Source: Brevibacillus massiliensis (GTDB lineage: Bacteria > Bacillota > Bacilli > Brevibacillales > Brevibacillaceae). Taken from it: a stretch of 64,000 nt of DNA. Shown here piece after piece: positions 59,989 through 64,000 of the stretch (positions are counted from its first letter, which is position 1; the number at the start of each line of letters is the position of its first letter). The notes under the pieces were generated by a model. It was not told the DNA's origin. It saw nothing but the letters and a program-made list of their open reading frames with translations, and ran no database searches. The translations under genes and the position numbers were made by a program. The DNA lies in assembly GCF_000311785.1 (NCBI RefSeq), contig NZ_HE978543.1, forward strand, positions 184,345 through 248,344, written 5' to 3'.

Positions 59989-61365
59989 TTATTTATTGTC
60001 GCCAAATCCCGGTTCGTTGTCGAGGCGAACAATCTCTTCCTCTTCCCCGTTTTGGGCGTTGACAAATATTTGATAAGGGACTCCGGCGTGCTCCCCTCTA
60101 AACTCGTAGCAGAGCACCTCTTTGCCGTCGTTCTTCCCTTCGATTACCGCCAGACCTTGATCCGTGACCTTGAGCCGCGGACTGACCGATTTTCGCGCTT
60201 GTTCAAGGCTGATTCGCTTCTGCTGCAGCTTGCGGCCATCCTTGTGATTGAACAGGTATTGAGTAGCATGAAAACCGTTAACCTCGCCGTTGTCCAGGGC
60301 TACTTTTACCGTGACGGCATCGGGATAGATCCGCACACCGTTTTCCACGGGTACGAACGTAAACACTCCCAGGCCGTGGTAACTGTCGCTTTCTGCCGGC
60401 ACCATATTTTTATAGCCGCGCTCTTTCAGAAACTTGGCAGCGCTGTTTTGGGCCTCTTGCAAGGAGAGTTTTTCCTGCTTGACATCCCGTTCGTTCAGCA
60501 TCCAGAGCACCTTACCGCCCTTTTTGGAAACGTCCAGGTGAATCGGATTTTTGCGCTTTCCGTCCTTGATCGTAATGCTGTAGGCAGAGTATCCTTGACC
60601 CTTCCCGTGATCGTTGGCATTGATTTGCACGTGCGTGCGGGAATCGTGCAAGCCGACAAAATCCCTGGCAATTCGTTCGGCTTCCGTCTGGTTAATCGGT
60701 TTTCCGTCCAGTCCCTTTACCCGCATTTTTTTCTTCTGATCCAGGCTGTGAATGCTGGCACCCCAGTCAATCTCCGGGTACTCCTGCACATTCTTGTCAA
60801 TCGTCTTAAATCCGTCGATGATCGAGTTGTCCGTCTTTTTATCGTCGGAAGCCAGCGCGACCTCCACGTCCATCCAGCGAAGCTTCTGATCAAGCACTTT
60901 GGCCTGCATGTCGCGCAGCTGCTTGCGAATGTGCTTGGAATGGTCGTACAGGGTGCTCAGTGTCTTGTGTTCCTGGTCGGTAAGAGGTTTTTTGCCCAGG
61001 TCGCGAACTGCCACGCTGTGCGAGAAGTCAGCTACTTTGGACAAGAATTCTTCTGTATTGTGAAATGGCATGAGAGTGAGCGGCAGCTGCCCTACGTCGG
61101 ACTGGGCACTGTAGGCGAGACGCCAAACGTTGGTCAAAGCGGGCGTCGCCTGCCGCTGTGAGTTGACGACCAGCGACTTGCCAAGTTCATCGCTCAACTT
61201 GTCAATATGGTGGTTAAGATCGTGGAAGGCCCGTTGATACTGGTTTTCTGTTTTGACCAAAATCGAGTTTTTTTCGTTGTGCTCCTGATACCCCCAAACA
61301 CCTGCTCCTACGAGGGCTACCGCAGCAACGGGAAATAGTACACGGCTGATTGCTCCATAGACCAT
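59989..61365 (-). CDS. ypeB: Germination protein YpeB
   Basis: 458 aa. N-terminal uncleaved signal/anchor (ISRVLFPVAAVALVGAGVWG), a long helical part, then three PepSY-like repeats at about 210-455 (AERIARDFVGLHDSRTHVQ, SLQEAQNSAAKFLKERGYKN, SLEQARKSVSPRLKVTDQG). YpeB and SleB need each other for assembly and stability in the spore inner membrane. It lies 24 nt after sleB. Confidence 0.95.
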   Translation of the reverse strand: MVYGAISRVLFPVAAVALVGAGVWGYQEHNEKNSILVKTENQYQRAFHDLNHHIDKLSDELGKSLVVNSQRQATPALTNVWRLAYSAQSDVGQLPLTLMPFHNTEEFLSKVADFSHSVAVRDLGKKPLTDQEHKTLSTLYDHSKHIRKQLRDMQAKVLDQKLRWMDVEVALASDDKKTDNSIIDGFKTIDKNVQEYPEIDWGASIHSLDQKKKMRVKGLDGKPINQTEAERIARDFVGLHDSRTHVQINANDHGKGQGYSAYSITIKDGKRKNPIHLDVSKKGGKVLWMLNERDVKQEKLSLQEAQNSAAKFLKERGYKNMVPAESDSYHGLGVFTFVPVENGVRIYPDAVTVKVALDNGEVNGFHATQYLFNHKDGRKLQQKRISLEQARKSVSPRLKVTDQGLAVIEGKNDGKEVLCYEFRGEHAGVPYQIFVNAQNGEEEEIVRLDNEPGFGDNK

Positions 61366-61389
61366 CGTTTTCCTGCCTCCTTTCTAAAA

Positions 61390-61932
61390 TTAACGGCAAA
61401 AGATGTGCTTACCGATGCGCTTTACCTGAGGACGGCTCCATATCCATTTGGAGGTCGCTGTATCCGGATTAAAGTAATAGGTACAACCATCCGACGGATC
61501 CCAGCCATTTATGGCATCCTGCACGGCTTTTTTCGCCCGGTCATTGGGGGTTAACCAAATTTGTCCGTCAGACACGGCGGTAAAGGCACCCGGTTGAAAC
61601 ACCACACCTGTCGGGGTATTGGGGAAGTTAGGGCTCTTTACCCGGTTCAGAATGACGGCAGCTACCGCCACCTGTCCTTCGTATGGCTCTCCCCTTGACT
61701 CACCGTAGACGGCATTCGCCATGATTTTCAGGTCATTGGCGGAGTACTTGGCGGTGTGCGAGACCTTGGCATTGGCTTTTTTCGCTTCTGGCGCAGCCAC
61801 TTCCAGCCCCTTTGCTGCGATTGTGCCCTCCCCTGCAAACAACCAGGGATGAGGGATGGTAAAGATTCCGCCGATAACCCCCAGAACCGTCGACATCGCA
61901 ATGCCCCACAGTGCCGCTCGTGCTTTCCACAC
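61390..61932 (-). CDS. sleB: Spore cortex-lytic enzyme SleB, short form without peptidoglycan-binding domain
   Basis: 180 aa, GTG start at 61932 eight bases after AGGAGG. N-terminal membrane/signal helix (about 4-27), a short linker, then the Hydrolase_2 lytic transglycosylase domain (IMANAVYGESRGEPYEGQVA with catalytic Glu, VAAVILNRVKSPNFP, GCTYYFNPDTATSKW). Classic SleB is about 300 aa with an N-terminal PG_binding_1 domain; here that is missing, giving CwlJ-like size with a signal. Paired with ypeB, so it is SleB by context. Confidence 0.9.
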   Translation of the reverse strand: MWKARAALWGIAMSTVLGVIGGIFTIPHPWLFAGEGTIAAKGLEVAAPEAKKANAKVSHTAKYSANDLKIMANAVYGESRGEPYEGQVAVAAVILNRVKSPNFPNTPTGVVFQPGAFTAVSDGQIWLTPNDRAKKAVQDAINGWDPSDGCTYYFNPDTATSKWIWSRPQVKRIGKHIFCR

Positions 61933-61969
61933 AGCAAATTCCTCCTTAGAAGGATGTTGATTCTGGGAA

Positions 61970-62000
61970 TAGTGTTAGTGGTAAAATGGTCTTCTATACA
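61970..62000 (-). promoter_or_regulatory. Candidate sigma-G promoter for sleB-ypeB
   Basis: Minus-strand TGTATA (62000-61995) resembles the sigma-G -35 and AACACTA (61976-61970) its -10 (CATACTA), spacer 18 bp, about 40 nt before sleB. Forespore expression is known for sleB-ypeB in Bacillus. The match is partial. Confidence 0.4.
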
Positions 62001-62034
62001 AAAAAAGAAAGAACCGGCTTTGCCAGTTCTTTCT
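62000..62034 (-). terminator. Terminator after the zinc-ribbon gene
   Basis: Stem AGAAAGAACTGGC / GCCGGTTCTTTCT, 13 bp with one G-U pair and 3-nt loop (62034-62006), followed by TTTTTTG. It overlaps the stop codon at 62033-62035. Confidence 0.9.
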
Positions 62035-62194
62035 AGCTCTCTTCCGTCACCATGAAGTGCCGGTCATTGTTGCACAAGCATTGTTTGAAGCCCGTTTCTA
62101 CCTTCCCTTCAGGATTGCGACGGCCCCGCAGCGTAAAACGTTCACCACATACATTACAGCGAATAGTCACTTTTGCTCGTTCATTTTTAGGCAC
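62033..62194 (-). CDS. 53-aa zinc-ribbon-like protein between prsW and sleB
   Basis: GTG start at 62194 six bases after GGAGGAG. Sequence begins MPKNERAKVTIRCNVCGERF; a CxxC (residues 13-16) and a CxC (39-41) with His nearby make a four-Cys metal site likely. Twenty nt after prsW, ending in a strong terminator, so it is the last gene of a prsW unit. No family name recognised. Confidence 0.75.
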   Translation of the reverse strand: MPKNERAKVTIRCNVCGERFTLRGRRNPEGKVETGFKQCLCNNDRHFMVTEES

Positions 62195-62214
62195 GATGGT
62201 CTCCTCCTCACCCT

Positions 62215-62889
62215 CTATTTTGTACCCCTCGGCCTCGTTTTAGAACCGAATTCGTGAGCGAGCCGGACTTTTTTTAACCCCTGCCACCAGAGGACGATCA
62301 TAAACGGAGTAACCAGAAGCACCCACTGCCCTGCTGTCAAAAAAATCAAATTGTAGACGCTGTGCAAAGCGATGGGAACAAACAGGGAAACGGCGATTCT
62401 CCGCTGTTTTTTTCGCAAATTATGGGAAAATTTTCCAATTCCGAGGTAATAACCCATTAACACACCGAAGAGGGCATGGCTGGATACGGGCAGCAGCGCG
62501 CGCCAAAATGCGATTTCCAGCCCGTTTGTAAGCAGATAGAAGAAGTTTTCCAGTGTGGCAAAGCCGAGCGATACCGCGACGGCGTATACGATGCCGTCAT
62601 ACGGTTCATCAAATTCGACATGCTTGTAGGCTGTATGGTAGACCACCAGCCATTTGAAGAATTCCTCAATCGAGGCAGAGGCGACAATGGCCTGAAACAA
62701 GGGATGGTCAAGCTGCCATTCCGACTGGATGATATATTGAAGCGTCATGATCGGAAAAACTAGCAGTACGCCAAAAATGAACGAGCGGACTACCATCGAG
62801 ATCGGCTCGGGCTGCAGATTATCCCGCAGGTAAAAGTAACTGAGAAGGGCAATTCCTGGTGCCAGTGCGGCCCCAACTATGGCAATCAT
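62215..62889 (-). CDS. prsW: Intramembrane protease PrsW
   Basis: 224 aa, seven or eight membrane helices. The family's glutamate pair is in ASIEEFFKWLVVYHT, with a second motif GFATLENFFYLL and catalytic His region VSSHALFGVLMGYYLG. PrsW performs the first cut in anti-sigma RsiW in B. subtilis. A sigma/anti-sigma pair is at 21.7-22.9 kb; whether it is the target is not shown. Confidence 0.93.
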   Translation of the reverse strand: MIAIVGAALAPGIALLSYFYLRDNLQPEPISMVVRSFIFGVLLVFPIMTLQYIIQSEWQLDHPLFQAIVASASIEEFFKWLVVYHTAYKHVEFDEPYDGIVYAVAVSLGFATLENFFYLLTNGLEIAFWRALLPVSSHALFGVLMGYYLGIGKFSHNLRKKQRRIAVSLFVPIALHSVYNLIFLTAGQWVLLVTPFMIVLWWQGLKKVRLAHEFGSKTRPRGTK

Positions 62890-62975
62890 GGAGAGACTGC
62901 TCCTTTACATAGGCTACCAATCATCGTACCATGAATAATAATGAATGAAAACCCGCAACAGGAGAGGGCTTTGTG

Positions 62976-63947
62976 ATGAAAAAAATACTTGTGATCAACA
63001 CCGGCGGAACCATTGCCATGTCAACAGACGCCCAGTCTGAAAGCGTCAAACCGCTGGACGATCATGCGGTCGAAAAAATTTTACCGTTTTTGTCAAGCTA
63101 TGCCGACATCAGGATGCTCAACCCTTTTAACCTTCCCAGTCCGCATATTACCCCGCCGATCATGAATCAGCTGAGGCTTTTGATCGAGCAGGAAATGGCA
63201 GCAGGCAGCTACTCCGGCGTGGTCGTTACCCACGGTACGGATACATTGGAGGAGACAGCCTATTTTCTCGATTTGACGCTATCCTTTGAACTCCCGGTAG
63301 TCGTAACGGGAGCGATGCGCAGCAGCAACGAGCTGGGGGCGGACGGACCGCTTAACCTCATCTCATCCGTTCGGGTCGCCGCCGATCCAGCCAGCCGCAA
63401 CAAGGGCGTTCTGGTCGTCTTCAACGACGAGATTCACGCGGCCCGCCATGTCACCAAAACCCATACAAGCAATGTCGCCACGTTTCAATCGCCGCAGTAT
63501 GGCCCGATTGGAACGGTTACGAAAAAAGCAGTCAGCTATCACCACTCCCCGCTTGACCGCGAATACTACAAGATCGGCCACGCAAACGCCAACGTCCCGT
63601 TGGTCAAAGCGGTAGCCGGGATGGATCCTAGGTGGCTCTCTTTCCTGCTGGAGGAGCCGATCGACGGGCTGGTAATCGAGGCGCTGGGGCTGGGAAACGT
63701 GCCGCCGGCCATCGTCCCCGTTTTGCAGCAAATCCTCGCCAAAGGAGTGCCGATCGTCCTCGTCTCCCGCTGTTTCAACGGGCAGGTGCAGGATGTGTAC
63801 GACTATGCCGGCGGCGGACGGCAGCTAAAGGAGATGGGTGTGATCTTCTCCAACGGCTTAAACGGCCAAAAAGCTCGCCTCAAGCTGATGATTGCCCTGC
63901 AGCACACATGTGACCCCGCCGAATTGCAGGGAATATTCGACCATTAA
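62976..63947 (+). CDS. ansA: L-asparaginase (type I-like)
   Basis: 323 aa from ATG 62976 (GAGGG seven bases upstream; a GTG one codon earlier is possible). Nucleophile Thr in VINTGGTIAMS at the N-terminus and second catalytic motif VVTHGTDTLEETAYFLDL; GAMRSSNELGADGPLNL. No signal peptide, so cytoplasmic. Converts asparagine to aspartate and ammonia. Divergent from prsW. The following 63948-64000 shows nothing further. Confidence 0.95.
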   Translation: MKKILVINTGGTIAMSTDAQSESVKPLDDHAVEKILPFLSSYADIRMLNPFNLPSPHITPPIMNQLRLLIEQEMAAGSYSGVVVTHGTDTLEETAYFLDLTLSFELPVVVTGAMRSSNELGADGPLNLISSVRVAADPASRNKGVLVVFNDEIHAARHVTKTHTSNVATFQSPQYGPIGTVTKKAVSYHHSPLDREYYKIGHANANVPLVKAVAGMDPRWLSFLLEEPIDGLVIEALGLGNVPPAIVPVLQQILAKGVPIVLVSRCFNGQVQDVYDYAGGGRQLKEMGVIFSNGLNGQKARLKLMIALQHTCDPAELQGIFDH

Positions 63948-64000
63948 GATGACAGGCGCATGAGAAACACCCCTCCGGCAGTTTGAAGCTCGCTTCTCTT

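Noticed and set aside
59803..61161. 452-codon open frame on the plus strand
   Set aside because: Antisense to ypeB and the end of ypfA. The translation has no recognisable domain and there is no promoter or ribosome site.
1..64000. Mobile elements, prophage, CRISPR arrays, toxin-antitoxin or defence islands
   Set aside because: No transposase, integrase, capsid, Cas or restriction motifs, no regularly spaced repeats and no long terminal repeats were seen; gene order is core-like throughout.

Overview
The window looks like chromosomal core sequence from an endospore-forming, low-molecular-weight-thiol (bacillithiol) producing member of the Bacillales with moderately high GC, most like Brevibacillus or a close Paenibacillaceae-type relative. 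This rests on gene content and order: it follows the Bacillus subtilis region sleB-ypeB-ypfA-cmk-rpsA homologue-fni-yphA/B-der-gpsA-spoIVA-hbs-folE-mtrB-hepS/menG/hepT-ndk-cheR-aroC-aroB-aroH-trp-hisC-tyrA-aroA-ypiA-ypiF-qcrABC-ypjA/B/D-dapB-mgsA-bshB/bshA-cca-birA-panBC-dinG almost without a break. Differences include futalosine-type menaquinone genes and the absence of trpE and panD from their usual places. No phage, insertion sequence, CRISPR array or rRNA is visible. Almost everything lies on the minus strand; the plus-strand exceptions are a YitT-family gene, a 23-codon peptide candidate, a 149-aa coiled-coil protein and an asparaginase.

Layout, left to right. 1-13.9 kb: rex (cut by the window edge), a lipoprotein with a damaged metallo-beta-lactamase fold, dinG, a TPR protein, panC, panB behind a possible attenuator leader, birA, cca, bshA, bshB1, mgsA, dapB and a MazG-like gene. 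14-21.7 kb: YitT protein, ypjB, ypjA, the qcrABC menaquinol:cytochrome c reductase, ypiF, a stand-alone IDEAL-domain protein, an unrecognised 370-aa protein and the TPR protein ypiA. 21.7-24.5 kb: an insert relative to Bacillus, made of an ECF sigma/anti-sigma pair and an amidohydrolase-like gene that has lost its metal ligands. 24.5-36 kb: aroA-tyrA-hisC-trpABFCD, then aroH-aroB-aroC and cheR. 37-43 kb: ndk and a menaquinone operon hepS-menG-ubiA-ubiX-mqnA-hepT. 43-48 kb: mtrB (TRAP), lytic transglycosylase, tRNA-Pro, folE, hbs, spoIVA, yphF. 48-64 kb: two 2Fe-2S ferredoxins, spore genes, gpsA-plsY-der, a YIEGIA membrane pair, fni, rpsA homologue, plsC, cmk, PilZ protein, ypeB-sleB, prsW and ansA.

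The genes share a theme: chorismate is made (aroA, aroB, aroC) and spent (aroH, tyrA, trp genes, mqnA) here, and menaquinone from mqnA/hepST/menG feeds the qcr complex. The best regulatory find is a complete TRAP-responsive leader at about 32.83-33.05 kb: eleven triplet registers with an exact 5-nt period, an intrinsic terminator, and a second structure able to hide a ribosome binding site. It sits in front of trpD rather than trpE, with a 53-codon reading frame in the place trpE normally holds. The gene for TRAP itself (mtrB) is about 10 kb away. All identifications come from reading motifs and gene order; no searches were run.
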